From contig JACDTU010000017.1 in NCBI GenBank assembly GCA_022376465.1, positions 682,001 through 746,000 of the forward strand: a stretch of 64,000 nucleotides of DNA, written 5' to 3'. Shown one piece after another: positions 24,129 through 36,575 of this stretch; the first letter of the stretch is position 1; every line of letters starts with the position of its first letter. A model generated the notes under the pieces. That model saw only the letters and a list, made by a program, of their open reading frames with translations. It was not told where the DNA came from and searched no databases. Both the position numbers and the translations under genes were made by a program. This DNA comes from Cubamyces lactineus (taxonomy: Eukaryota > Basidiomycota > Agaricomycetes > Polyporales > Polyporaceae).

Positions 24129-24627
24129 GCTGCAAGGTGTCTATCAGTTATGCAGCGCGCAATCTTCGAGGGCAGGCGTCCATACCTAAAGGCGCAAACA
24201 AGAGTTTGGGGAAGCTGAGTAGGTCGCGGTCGTGGTCGTAGGTTGGGTTGCAGGCTTACCAGTCTTTATATCCACCACATGTCGATGGCAGCCGAGCTCC
24301 GGCAAGTCGGCCGAACAACGTCAAAGAGGGAGACTTCTGTCTGACACCGCGCTATCAGTATGTGCGATACCATCGATAGGTAACATGAAACTGACCGTCT
24401 GCATCGCTTCGCAAGGACCTGTGGTTCTTGCAATGATTACGCCACATGAAGCATACCTGGTGACTCTCGTGAGGACCTCATGACGCACGGCGATGGTTTG
24501 GGTGAGAGAGGAGCTCGTTTCCGAGCAGATCTCAGGAAGGTCGAAGGAATAGAAACGACTTACTGATTCCGATATTGTCGCACGAGGTTCTATTGTATCA
24601 GGAGGACGATCAGCTCCACAGCTGTCA

Positions 24628-26995
24628 GGCTCCATCCCTATTACCGTGTTTCCGTTGACAGGCCGAAAGAACTGGGAAGCGACTAAGCCCAGGATGTCGA
24701 GCTGAGCCAGGTGGGGGAGGGGCTGGGTCCACTCGCCATGCGACTGCGGCCGCAGTGACGGTGATGACCACAACGTCGACGGCAGCAGAGAAGTTGTGGT
24801 AAGGATACTGGAGCGCAAGATCAGAGGGGACAAGTGATTCAACAGCACCGGAACTTACGCCATCCTTGAGAGGCTTCTGAGTGCGGGAGTCTGTTGACGC
24901 TCCCGGCGCAACGCTCACGGCAATTGAGATGGACTGGCTGACAACGGAGGACTCGGGGGTTGTGAGGAAGGGCGTCTTCCTGCAAACGGTCATCGCCGTT
25001 CTGCTCGCTTTGGTCACTGGGATGAAGACCCTATGGTCGTCAACTGTCCATGGTCGTCGTCGTCGAGGGCCTGAGTATAAGCCCTCGCCAGCGCCATGAG
25101 TGGTGCCAGGCTTGGGTCGTCCATCGCCTCGATCGTGTCGACTTGCAAGAGAGACTTCTTGGACTGGGAGGGGTGACCAAGCGACCTGCAGTGGGACACA
25201 TGAGGTTGCCGTCCAAGTGTTGCGCATGGAACGACGCGAGGTCTCTGACTCGAACTTTGACTGACCATGTTCGGCTCTCTCGTTCGTCTTTCGCGCGCCG
25301 CCGACGCTCGAGCTCCGAGGGCCTCGTTCCAGTCCTACTGCACGCTGCTCCATCACTGCTCGACGGCCTTCTTTTACCTGGAGACCATGGCGGTGCGCAA
25401 TCAGCGTTGCTGCGTGTGGGCATATTTCTGAACGGCGGTCGCAGGTTTAGAGGGCTTAGGTGACGAGCGGGTATCGCCTCCGCCTCCTGCACTAGATAGC
25501 CCGTCCCTTCGGTCTGCGTCTGTACATGCTACTCTGTGACTTTGACGAGGTTCGTGAGCAAGCTTTGAAGACGGAGATCGTCGACTGTGGACTTGCGTGC
25601 TATTGCTCGAAAGACCGTGAGAGTTCGAGTGCCGTTTTGAGCTGCTTTGCGGGCTGATCTGAGATCGAGGGAGGGGAAGGAGGCTGCGGCGAGCGAGAGT
25701 GTGAGCGAAGGTCAGTGACCGACTATTTGCAGTAGCGGCCCTGGCCCTCCTGGTCCTCTTGGTCCTCTGACATGTCCATACCGGCCGGCTCGCGCGTCCG
25801 CGGCCGCCCAAGTTCGTCTCTTCGTGGCCTTCGCTCTTCTTCCTCAGCGGCGACCTCTTCCTCGTCGAACTCATCCACAGGCTCGAGCTGGTGAGCAATG
25901 ACGGTGGCAATGTGTCGTCGTCGTCGTCAGACTCCGCATTGTGCTCGTCCCCACGGCGGTTACGTGAGCACCTGCGAGCGATTGCCGTGTTTTGTGTGAT
26001 TGAGTCTTCAGTTTGGAGACTGCTCCGGAGAGGTCCGGCTACTCGGAGACGTGTTGAGGCTCGCCTGATGGGCGACCAGAGACAGTTTCGAAGGATAGGG
26101 AGGTTGGTTAGGTGGCTAGACGGTGATATGTCAAGGTGTCGTCTGATTAGCATAAGGGCCGCAACGTACGAAGTTGCCGCCGAGCGTCTCATGAATCTCT
26201 GCAAGGCCGCTGCTCAATGAGTGCAACTCAGCGCCCGTCTCACAGCTCTTCTGCAGCTCTCCATGCAATCAGCTCAGTATATGATCGAACGTGAGGCCGC
26301 TCTTGCCAGGAGCCCTGACGTTTCCGCCCATACCACCCATACCGACGAGCCCTTGCGGTTGCAATGTTGGTCTCCGTTGAGCGCCCGCGGGACCGTTCGA
26401 GCTGCCCTGGCCGTTGCCAGCAAAGTTGAACGCGCCGTTCCCTGCGTTGGGCTGGCCGCCAATGCCGCTGAGGTAGCCATGGGAGCCCTGTTGTTGGTGT
26501 TGCTGCTCGGCACGGTGTGCAGCTTGCGCGTCGAGCTCGCTGAATACGCACACAACGCGTGCAGCGACTTCATGATGAACGATTGTCTTGTTGTCTTCAC
26601 CAACGATGTCGATACCAAACGCCTACAGAAGCGACCCGTTGTGTGAGGGGACGAACGGGTATGGTACGGGAGACGGGAGAAGGGATGTACGACGATGTCG
26701 TCTGTCTTGGGCTCCCACGGTCCGACCCGAGTCGTTCTGGGCTGAGCCGCTCCCCCTTGATAAACGTTCCATTTGAGCTTTTCACATCTTTGATGAAGAT
26801 CTAAGAGGAGGTCACTGCGAGGGCCCAGGACGCACCTTTCCGTTGTCCTCCCACACCTCTGCGTGCTGCCTGCTGAGCACCTTCGAGTCAAAGTAGCTGT
26901 TGCGTCCCTGGGGGACGGTCTTCGCGTTCGTATGGCGGCCGCTCTTGACGCGCTGGCTGTTGAAGAGGCTGGTATGCTTGCTTTATAGCTGTATG
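24628..26995 (-). pseudogene. Captured, decayed FHA-domain gene, copy 2
   Basis: Identical to 463-2830 apart from the one base change at 26298, including the frameshift near 26721, the in-frame stop at 26269-26271 and the hydrophobic C-terminal anchor near 24730-24789. The lesions therefore arose before the two elements separated. Confidence 0.72.
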
Positions 26996-27451
26996 TAGTA
27001 TAATCTATCAGCTCCCGGCGGTAGAACTCGAACAAAAACTTGCAGTGAACTTGAACGGTGCCAGCCTTGCATATACGTAGTGTGCCCTCGCACAGCTCCA
27101 CCGTGCCATAGGACCATTGTGTGATCCAGCGGCAGGCGTCGTTGCACTCGAACAAACTGCGCATTAGAGGCGAACGCAGCCGTCCTATGTCCAAAAGAGA
27201 AGACTCAGGACAACTTGAAGTTGTCGTGCTTGAAGACGAGTCCAAACGTGAAGATTACTTGACAGATGCAGTTCGCCCGAGTATATTATATACACTGTGA
27301 GGAACTATGAAATAAAGAAATCAGTGTACGGCGTACGTCTCGAGGTGAAAGATGGGCTCACGAAGACGGTGGTAGTGTACAAGGATTCGCGAGACGCTCA
27401 ATGCGGGGCGCTCAGCGCTAACACCTACGTATTCCAAATCGGGAACTCCTG

Positions 27452-30400
27452 TCAAAGCCGTACAAACATATCTCCATCGACGCTGTCAATTACGAAAAAA
27501 TCATTGCTCTTCAGTGCGTCCTCGGTGATCAGAGCGCCCCGGATGATCGACGTCACCGGAATAAATCGATATGAGTTTTGGTTGCTGCGCGAGCGGCGTA
27601 CCCGACAAAGGCCAAGATCTTGATCAACAGTTTGTCGGGCCTGCACAACGTCAAGACAGTGCACGAGAGCAAGCGGTTGTCGTGTGTCCATGAACGTGCA
27701 TACGAAAACAAAGCATAGCTGGGCAAATCCTATCTTGGTGTCGTTGATCTTGTACATCACGTGGTCATAGCGAGGAGCCCCATGGAAGGATGGGTTGCAG
27801 CGGAGGTGGTCTGTATACATTTGCCAAGTCACTCGGGACTCGTAGTCGACCCTGATGTACCGCATTTCGGTGATCTGGTATGTCTAAGTCAGACAAGATA
27901 CTGAGCAGAGGAACTGAGCACTACTAACCACGTCATTTGACTGGATTTTCACCCATTGCGGTGCGCGCCCATCTTCAAGCGGGAGACAATTGAATTTCTA
28001 GTTTAGGTATTCCTCAAGCCTGAGGCGAAAACGTGGAAAACCAGGCTCTGTTGCATGAGTGGTTTCAATGTCGGAGATAGTGGTGGTTCCCTGCGTCGGA
28101 GCTCCGAGATGCACATGAGCGAACTGGAATGAGTCCGCCTTAGGCTCTTTCGGAGTCAGCCGTTTATTCACCGCTTCATCTAAGGCATTGATGCGTGACC
28201 GCATGAACCGCGCAACTGAGACTTGGTGCTCAATTCGTGCAATCTTGTATATTAAAAAGAGTACAGTCAGCTTAACCTGAGTAAGAACCATGAGAAAAGG
28301 AGAGAAGGAATACCTGTGCCTCAACATCCTTGAAATTAGTCTGATCTTGATAGATACCTTTGATGATTCCATGCATCTTCTCAAAGGGTTTTGTGTTGAA
28401 ATTCTTTGTAACACCCTTTTCCATGACATCATCCACAATGTGTTGGTGAGTATGGCACTTCGGGAAGTTCCAATTTTTGCCAGGGAAGGCATCTGAATAT
28501 TCCTAGCAAGTAGAGTATTAGTTATATACTCACTGGACAAACAACAGACATACCTTGATTGTCTGAGAGTACTTGACAAGCTCATTGGCATAGAGCCTCA
28601 GAGTAGACTCCATGTGCACCTCCAGACCAGCAAGAATATCCAGTACAATATAGCGACGGAGACACTTGAGCAGCATATATCCTTGCTTGGATTTTGCCTT
28701 GCGGAATACTGAGTGTGATGCATGTACGATGCTCTGTTTGGACAGTGAGCCCCTACGGATCCACTGTAATATTAGGCTAGACATACCTTGGAGATATCCT
28801 CATATTTTTGACCATCTGTGAAATTGACTGACACTACTGCATCAAAGTGGTTGAGGTTGGGCCATGAAGGGATATCATCAAACCTATGAAAATAATGAGA
28901 TGCATGAGACATGGTTTACTAATGTGACTTACTGTTGGTTGATCTCAATCACAGCTTCCCTTCCCATAGCTTTGACGATTTGCTGAAATTCCTCAAATAG
29001 ATGATCAGAGAAGAGACCACCATGATATGCATGCAGTCGGTCCCATGACAATGCCCGATAGACATTGCAATGAGGGAGTTTCCAGAATACATTCTACAAT
29101 GTACATTAGATATCACCCTAATCATCAAATATCACACATACCTCGACTGGACGTAAGCCCATAGGTTTGAGTGCCTCATCAAGCTGCCTCTTGGTAAGGT
29201 CAGCATTGTCTAGCAAGGCCTGGATGGGTTCAGCATCACGATAGGGATGCTCAGGCTGCAGGCCTAAAACCATCTGCTTGTCCTGAGGTACAAGGCAAAC
29301 GGGGCAAGGGCTCAGACCTTTGGGACCTCGATTCAGAGACATCATGGCCCTATAAATGTGAGTTTTGTCAACAATTTCATAGAATTTGATTCACAGAGAC
29401 ACATACTGTTCCTCATAATCTGCAACAAGGATCAAGACAATAGGATATAGGATTCGGGTGACATCATCACCACATGTGAACCTATATCCAGTCTTGCCAT
29501 ACTTTGCGATGGTCTCTAACAGAATCCAGAAGGACTCATGCCAGATTATTCGCTTGTATGTTGTGAAGCCTTTTTTCCCTTCCTCATTTTCATCCTCCAC
29601 CTGAGGTATACAGTCAACAAGGAGTTGTATAAATATAAACACTACTTACAATGGGGAGAAACCCAACAACCTGACCTCCTCCATACTCCTCGCCATTACG
29701 GATGTCAGAAGGAAGATTGGTGATACGAGCAATGATCGGATAGCCTTTTTGCGTCCCAAAGCTTGAGAGCCGAGTTTTGTCAGCATAAAGCGCATACATG
29801 AGCGGGCTACCGTCCTCGGGCAAGGCATCCTGCAGATGATGTAGTAAGTAGACTATACAACTTTGATATGACATGCATCTAAGCTACATACCTCAACCTT
29901 CCACCAGCCATCAGCAGTATTTGGTTCATCAACAAAGCGCTCCCATGTTCTCCCATTGTACTTGTAGAGTCGTTGTGCGTGCCATACAAATTTCGAGGCG
30001 AGTAACGGATCTTTCAGCAGTCCGAGACTCCACTCAAATAGAGGCCGGCAGTACATCGTGTATGTCCTATCCTCTTTCTTGTATGGCACAGTGACTTTGT
30101 GCTTCATGAACTACTACAGTTTCAGTATACAGCTAATACAACACAAGGAGATGACTATGACGGACAGCGGGTGCCACACGAGACGCAGCGTCCCATGCAT
30201 CCTTCAGGTCGCCGTAGCTCCGGAAGCTCAGCGCTGACCGGCCACCGGCAACACGGTCAATGAGCGCAAGAAGGGCATCGACCTCCCCTTGATTGAGCGC
30301 CGCCTTGAGCACAAATTCCGCGAATTCGAAGTCCTCTCGCGACTTGAACGGATGCCACGGAGTGTTGTTGAGCTTCGTCGGGCTGATGGGCGGCGGTGTC

Positions 30401-31144
30401 CGCGTGAAGTCATCAAAGTGCTTGTGTATTGGCGGTGTTGCGGCGTGAGGGTGCGAGATGGTGAGGAAGTCGTCGACGCGCAAGTCGTTCGACGGTAGAT
30501 CGGGGCCAGTAGGCGCCCGAAAGGTCGGAAGTCGTAGGGTGTTGGTCGACGGCGATGGGCTTGCTCGCGCGGGACTAGGAGGGGCGGCCTGATCTTCGTC
30601 TCGAGGAGCCGGATGAACTTCCTCCGGCTCCGGAAGGTCTTCTACAGATGGTCCTATCAAGCATGGGTCAGGTCAGGTCGGGCTACGTACCAACAGTATT
30701 CTCGTAGTACTTACCACGATAGTGCGTCGCGCCGCCGCGGTCTTGTTCAATGACGAGTTCATTGTCAACATTATCAGGACCTAGAAAATAGAATAAGTGA
30801 ATGAACATACACAAAGATGAGTGAATCGTACCTGGGCTACTTCCCGCGCTACTGGGAGCCCCTCGCAAGCCTGGTGAACTTGGCGGTGGAGGAATAACGA
30901 GCCCTTGTGCCCTACTGCCTCCTGCAGTGGCTTGTTGTACTGCTTTCAGAGTTAGCAAGAAGTTCTGATATAGCGAGGTGAACAGCACCTATTCACCTGC
31001 AGCATACTGAGCCTGGGCGGCGCGCTCAGTGTCGGCGCGTCGTTGACAAGCTACCTTGTGTGAACCGATGCCATTCTTGTTGTATTCCTTCCCGCAAATC
31101 GGACATGCGACGGTAATCGCGGTCGTTTTACGCCCTCGCGCCAT
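27452..31144 (-). pseudogene. Plavaka transposase, copy 2, with the same in-frame stop
   Basis: Same 14-exon layout as copy 1, shifted by 24,165 bp: first exon 31144-30997, last 27874-27452. It includes the N-terminal C2HC finger, LYADKT, LVADYEEQ and CPVC motifs, and the TAG at 27998-28000. No difference in the coding exons between the copies was found by eye. Because both copies share the stop, either they were mobilised in trans by an intact relative, or the stop does not abolish activity. Confidence 0.88.
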
Positions 31145-31550
31145 GGCCAGAAAAAGCGAGAGAACGTTGAGGTGACTTGTAATTCAGACGGCCATCAATG
31201 ACTTGTGGCCGCGTGCGCTGAGATGCTGACTGACACGCGAGGGGATAAGATGTACAGCAAAAGGCTAAGACAGAGTTAGGACGGGGCTGAGGTAGGCAGA
31301 CAGGCGAACGTCGAGGACGAGCAAGAGGGCTTGGTCGAGGGTGCGTGGTGCTCTCAGGAGGAGCGATCGATCATCGCGATGGGCCATCAACGTGCTCGAG
31401 GGCACCCGAGCCGAGTCCGAGCCGCCGAGCTGGCCTCGAGAGTTTGCCGCCGAGATCTCGATGGCTCGGGACGATCCGACTGCCCTCAATAGAGCCTCAG
31501 GAGGCCTCAGGGAGGGCCTCCGGCGGCTATCTTGAGATTGACGCCCTCAG

Positions 31551-31576
31551 GAGGCGCTTTAAGATTTTCCGACATA
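31551..31576 (-). repeat. Right terminal inverted repeat of copy 2 with TA target duplication
   Basis: The element ends ...AGATTTTCCGACA at 31574 and TA follows at 31575-31576. This is the point where identity to copy 1 stops. Confidence 0.75.
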
Positions 31577-32688
31577 CTGCCACTATACCCGCCTGTACCG
31601 CTCAAAACACGTGGCGATTTTAAGCGCCCTTCTGCATTTGACCCAAGCACCGGAAACACGTCCTTCGCGCCACGCCCACCTTGTCGTTCCCCGGCCTGCT
31701 TGTACGGAAATCTGTCAGACGTCTCGTCCTTGCGGACCTTTGGCTATACGTACAGATATCACTTGTCTGTCTGCGATTGGTATGAATCACAATACGGCGA
31801 CATCTCGTTGCCAGCTGGCTTCGCCACCGTCTTCGATGCAAAGGCAAAGATCAACCTGTCCGACTGCAACGCAACGACATGCTCCATCGCTCCAACATCC
31901 ACACGTCTCTCCTTGTCATGCGTGTGGCAACTTGCACACGACCTGCTATAGTCTAGCAAAGCTCCTCGTTCGCGCTCATGCAGAATGATAGGCTTGGAGT
32001 TCTCTCTTGCCGCGCGACCCTCGTTGTTACCCGGACGAGAAAGAGTACGGATGGTATGCTGTACATGCTTCAACTGGCAAATTGAAATGTATGTTCAGAA
32101 TCGCTCGTGCGCTTTACTCGTGAGTTATCTCCTGCATCAACGGCAAATCGCATTTTGCAGATCCTACCTCGCGCCTGGGTAAGCTGGTCTCCCGCTCTCA
32201 TACGTTGGTGATACTTCATCGAAATCGTGCTCGCTTACCTGAGCTTAGATGCTCTAGTATTGGCCCATGGATCGCGTCGATGTGATTAGGCCGTGCCTGA
32301 GCATCGGACATCAGAGCAGAGTGCACTTTCAAAGGCTCGCGAGGTAAGTACGATTTGTCGCGACTTCACAACGTTGGTGGTACTTAGTGAGGACAGACGA
32401 GGCCACAAGCGTTATGCAACTTTCCTGAACAAATACCGGTGCGTGTGTCGTCACAGGTCTCGCGGACCTGTGTGAGTGCGTATTAAGGAAATGTTCGCGT
32501 CTCTACTGATGCACAGAGACGTTGTAAAGCACATTATACCATTGTCATCCTTCGCGCATGCATGGTCAGGCTTAAGTAGATCGGTAAATGATGTTTCTCG
32601 CGATTCTGATACACATGATATAGCCGTCACATCCGGCACGACTTCGGGTTCGAGTTCCAAGATGTTGTTACCATTGAACAAGGGTATA
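31577..32688. other. Intergenic, right flank of transposon
   Basis: About 1.1 kb. A plus-strand frame across 31575-31951 is open for over 100 residues, but I recognise no domain and no homology to the left flank of the transposon. Probably non-coding or an old relic. Confidence 0.4.
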
Positions 32689-34282
32689 CTAGAGCGCCAT
32701 TCCTGTCTCTCCCGATTCGTAGGTGTACGAGACTGGGCCAAGACGAGGAGCTTCAAGTCAAACCCCCCATTGGACGCGATTCAGCGACGCGTGCTCACCT
32801 GAGTCTCTGCGTCTCGCTAGCCTCGAGGACACTACGCCGCCCTCTGGTCTCATATTATAGCTGCTTGGCGGTGGCCGGATCAACATGTTTGAATGCCATC
32901 CCACACCGCTCGTCTCCGCTATAGGTGCTTCGTCGACGTCGCCAACGACTGTGTCCCCGTCTGATCCCCAAGACCTTCCCAACGGGCGCGCGATGAGGCC
33001 GTTGGCCGTGACGTTGCGCGCCACGTGCGCCCCCAATGTCGCGCTTGAACCGCCATGTTCGACCTCATCGCTCGTGGAGAGAGAGTGCACGGCGGAGCCG
33101 GCCAGGGACGACGAAGCGGTGCTGTGTCGCAGGAGAGGTCTTTCCTCGGAAGACGACCCAAGGGAGGCTCCGTGGGGGTTTGGCGTAATAGCTCTGCTAG
33201 GAACGAGGATGTCCTGAGGCAGTGCGCGAGTGATGACGTCCCACTCTCTTGGTGCCTCCCAGGGAGTCCCCGGTCGCTTCATGCCATTGTCACGGCTACG
33301 CCGCGTCGATGGCGTGGTCGATGTGGACGGAGGAGCCGAGCCGTCATCTTGTCTCTGAGCATTGACACTCTGAGTGCTCGCGCCGCGACGTTTGAGACGT
33401 CGCAGACTGAGGAACAGTCCAGCAACGAGAACAAAGAGGAGGACGGCTCCGCCCGCGGCGGACGCGATTGTCGCGATGGGCAGGTGAGTGCTACGCTGTA
33501 CCGGCTTGGAACTACCTTGTGTGGGTGATATATCTGCGTGTGCAGCTGTAGAGGTACCTGAGCTGGCCGTTTCCTGGGTCGCCGCCCCGACGCTTTGAGG
33601 GCTATGTGGTAGGTAAGCTGAAGGCGAGAGGTGTGACGACGTAGCGCTTGCAGCCAGGGTACTTCCGGAGGTTGTTTCTAGCGGAAACGAGGACCTCGAG
33701 GTCATAGCGGTTGGGAGGCTCAGCATGGCTGAAGTTGGGATTGAAGACGTCGCGGTGGACAAATTGTGGGTTGTAGGCGGTGAAGCCCCAGATTCAGTAC
33801 TGCTGGAGGTAAGCGTCGATTGTGTACAAGTGTTCGATGGGGTGAACCCAGCTGAGTGGAGTAGAGACGTTCGGGTATGAATTGGTCTTAGCGCATGGTC
33901 GTGATATAGATGTACACTTACAGCAAGTATATGCACTCAATAAACTCGTGATAGCTGCATCGAGAACCGCAGTCGCACAGTCTGATGTTGGACATTGTGT
34001 TTGTATCTGGCGAGCGGAGGAGCAGATTATGCGTGAGCAGTCCCCATAGCCCGGCTCTCCTGTACTGCAACGGGGTCAGTTACTACATACTGGGAAGCAT
34101 GGTTTTTAGGTGCTTGCGTACCATTGAGGCTTTTCGCATTCCTGCAAGAATGTCTCGTTTGAGAATAATCCTGAAATGACTGTGCCGCACTGGTTCAAAC
34201 AACCGCCATCACATTGGCCTCCGTGAGAAAGAATGGCGACGACGAGAACGCCAATACTCAGCCGCCAGCGATAGTACGCCAT
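32689..34282 (-). CDS. P4: single-pass membrane protein of the cysteine-rich/mucin-stalk family
   Basis: Four exons, 34282-34122, 34064-33922, 33851-32799 and 32732-32689, sum to 467 codons, phases 2, 1, 1. A signal peptide (MAYYRWRLSIGVLVVAILSH) is followed by CDGGCLNQC, then the second cysteine segment GDCSRIICSSARQIQTQC. A long Ser/Thr stalk leads to HLPIATIASAAGGAVLLFVL and LRRLKRRGAS. The tail carries TPWEAPREW, ERPLLRHSTASSS, RSWGSDGDT and GWHSNMLIRPPPSSYNMRPEG. The tiny last exon ends YTYESGETGMAL, the clearest form of the family C-terminus. This is the best intact member for defining the family. Type I topology is inferred. Function unknown. Confidence 0.85.
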
Positions 34283-34916
34283 GGTACCTAAACAGGCCTA
34301 GAGATGGGAATTCGCAGCTGGATGAAAGCTCGATAGCCAACCCAGTCGCGGGGGTTGCCAAAACGCTCAGGGTACGTCGAGGTTAGCTTGGGGATGTGTG
34401 GGTGCAGAGACAAGGAGGGCCGTTTGGGTCAGCATGGAAAGAGCTTCCAATACAAGTACTGCGAGTGCAGTGAGTTGGGCAGATAGTGATCCTGAAGCGG
34501 GCCAGAGGGTGTCGTAGGACTAGATGTTCCAGAAGTGCTAGGGCGGATCGGGCAGTTGAGATCCAACTATAGTATGGTAGTTATGAGATGGTGTCAGCGC
34601 AGTTTGATTTCGTGACCCACTCGTCCAAGTCCTTGCCAAAGCTAGGCAGTAGTTGACGGGCTGAAAGAATGATGACGTCCTGTACTGTTACCATCTAACG
34701 ATCATGATTTCGCTTGACAGCGGTATCACTACCTTACTCACAGTGAGGCCTTGCTGCTCGTGCACAGTGCGAACTTATCCGACACATACGACATACCGCC
34801 TGCCCTTTTTGACGCGATCTGCTATAGTAGGTCCATACATCCTCGTAAATGTTCATCAGGCACATCCAGACATTAGTACCTAGGCAGGTCTGAAGAATAG
34901 ATACAAGGACGGAATG
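34283..34916. other. Intergenic between P5 and P4
   Basis: About 630 bp. Presumed promoter of P4 and 3' region of P5. No gene recognised. Confidence 0.4.
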
Positions 34917-36575
34917 CTACAATGCCATACCCGTCTCTCCCGACTCGTACGTATACTCCGATACTGCGATTAGACGGGCCAGACACCAATCATCATCAGA
35001 TAGTTTCGCAAGTAAGATGAAGTGCTCACGAGAATCTCTGCGTCTCGCTAGTTCCGACGACCGTATGTCGGCCTCCCGAGCTGGCCTTGCAATATCTTTG
35101 CCTAATGGAGGCCGAACCATCCTGCTCGGATTCCATTCCGCGCTGCATATCTCCGTGATGGACCCCTCATCGGAGACGAGGGTATCCTTGTCTGATTCCC
35201 AGGACTCTCGAGTCGCCCGCGCAGTGTGGTTGGCAGCTGTGAACCTCTCATTCGCGAGAAGCGCAGGCAGGATTCCGTCACTGTGTCGGCCTCTTTCGCC
35301 TGTTACTGACGAGTGCACCGTAGAGCCGATCAGAGACGATGGTGGGATGTCGTGGTGTATAACCGGGAGGGCCCTGTCCTGGGTGAATGACCCGGAAGAA
35401 GTTCCGTACGGGCTCGGCGTCGCAGCGCGACTGGAAACTAAGTCGACTTTGGGGAGCGTATGGGTGACCTCCCACTCGATCGGGGCCTCCCAAGGAGATC
35501 CGGGCTTCATGTACGATGGTACTCGCGACGATAAGGTCCTCGCTCCATTGTCGTCTCTTGGAGTACGCCTGTGCTTTCTGCCGACGCTGCTACGGCCAAG
35601 GCGTCGCACGCAAAGGAACGAGGTGACGAGGAGAGCAAGGAAGAGCACGCCCCCTCCGACGGCAGAGGCGATCGCTGGAATGGGTAGGCGGGGTCTGTGC
35701 TGAGCCGGCGAGGAGTCGCTTCCTGTAGGTACGGGTATTGGTTGTGAAAATCTGCCAGGAAGGGAAGTATCCCCTCGCGAGCCGTCTGAGGTAACCCGAG
35801 CTGCTTGCGGTTCACCGGCGCTGTCTGTGTGTCCGATTCCTACACACGCTACCCTTGAACACTGTGAAAGTGTAGTCATTGCCGCATTCGCACTGGATAG
35901 GCCGGAGGCCCAAGCCTGAGATGTGATGTCTGATTTATGGTCATCGTACGGGGTTCCCGAGGATTCTACAGTAGCGGCCGCCTGACTATTACTTGGGGTG
36001 CGGGTGGAAGCTGATCCTAGCGTTTGCGCTGTCGTATGAGTGCCGGGAGGTGTAGTAGTAATGGATGGGAATGCAGATGGCGCTGTAGTTCTACTGAGTG
36101 CTGTAGAAAGTGTCGTTGGTTGTGCTTGAGTAATGCAACGCGCCGATATCCAGGAGTCAGATTAGTGTCTAGCCATGTTCTGGTAAATGCCAACTTACGA
36201 CATCCACATGAACTCAACAGCTGCTCTCCGTCTCCATCTAAACTCGGGCATTTCTGGTCAATACAGTTCACTAATGGCGCTTGGTTGTTGCAAAAGTTTA
36301 GACAGCAAGGAGCATAATCCGTAGAGTGCAACCTGGAAGTGAGGCGTCATTATCGTCATCAACTTGTCTAATGCCGATGCTACCAGTCAGACAAGGCGCA
36401 CTTACATCGCGGACTCCACGCAGATAGAGATGTTGGGCCCATTGCTGAATGGTGCGCAACCCTGCAGACATCTGGCGATATCGTCCCAGGCAGTGCTAAT
36501 TTGCGCCTGACAATGAATGACAGAAGCAACGAAACAGATGCCCAGCGAAGCACGTGTATGAGACCATACCAGCAT
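34917..36575 (-). CDS. P5: single-pass membrane protein of the cysteine-rich/mucin-stalk family
   Basis: Exons 36575-36406, 36332-36199, 36124-35030 and 34963-34917 give 482 codons, phases 2, 1, 1. The signal peptide region is MLVWSHTRASLGICFVASVI. The ectodomain reads CLQGCAPFSNGPNISIC, then PCCLNFCNNQAPLVNC and a final CGC. After the Thr/Ser stalk come RLPIPAIASAVGGGVLFLAL and LCVRRLGRSS. The tail has SPWEAPIEWEV, SWESDKDTLVSD and WNPSRMVRPPL, and ends in the mini-exon as YTYESGETGMAL. The PLLR motif is diverged here (DRALPVIHHD). Neighbour of P4 in the same direction. Confidence 0.85.

Larger units (their letters stand above)
21026..31574 (-). mobile_element. Plavaka-type DNA transposon, copy 2, complete (10,549 bp)
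   Basis: The left end TGTCGGAAATTTCTCACGCG (21026) is an imperfect inverted repeat of the right end (minus strand from 31574, TGTCGGAAAATCTTAAAGCG). Both ends are followed inward by GC-rich subterminal DNA with repeated AGGCCTC/CCTCAGGAGG motifs. TA flanks the element on both sides (21024-21025 and 31575-31576), consistent with a 2-bp target-site duplication. Cargo on the minus strand, from right to left: transposase (27452-31144), decayed FHA gene (24628-26995), and an intact unknown six-exon gene (21907-24128). A tRNA-like sequence lies at 21523-21602. Bases 24166-31574 repeat the start of the window almost exactly, so movement or copying was very recent. Confidence 0.87.

Noticed and set aside
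1..31574. The 7.4-kb direct repeats as long terminal repeats of one giant retroelement
   Set aside because: Each repeat contains a full DNA transposase, the right ends carry inverted-repeat termini, and no reverse transcriptase or integrase was seen between them.
1..31574. The repeat as a pure assembly artefact
   Set aside because: Right flanks differ cleanly at the terminal inverted repeat and one substitution separates the copies; still, only long reads can exclude it fully.
31575..32300. Missing N-terminal half of the monooxygenase pseudogene on the far side of the transposon
   Set aside because: No GxGxxG, GTWYNNRYP or other monooxygenase motif found on either strand there.
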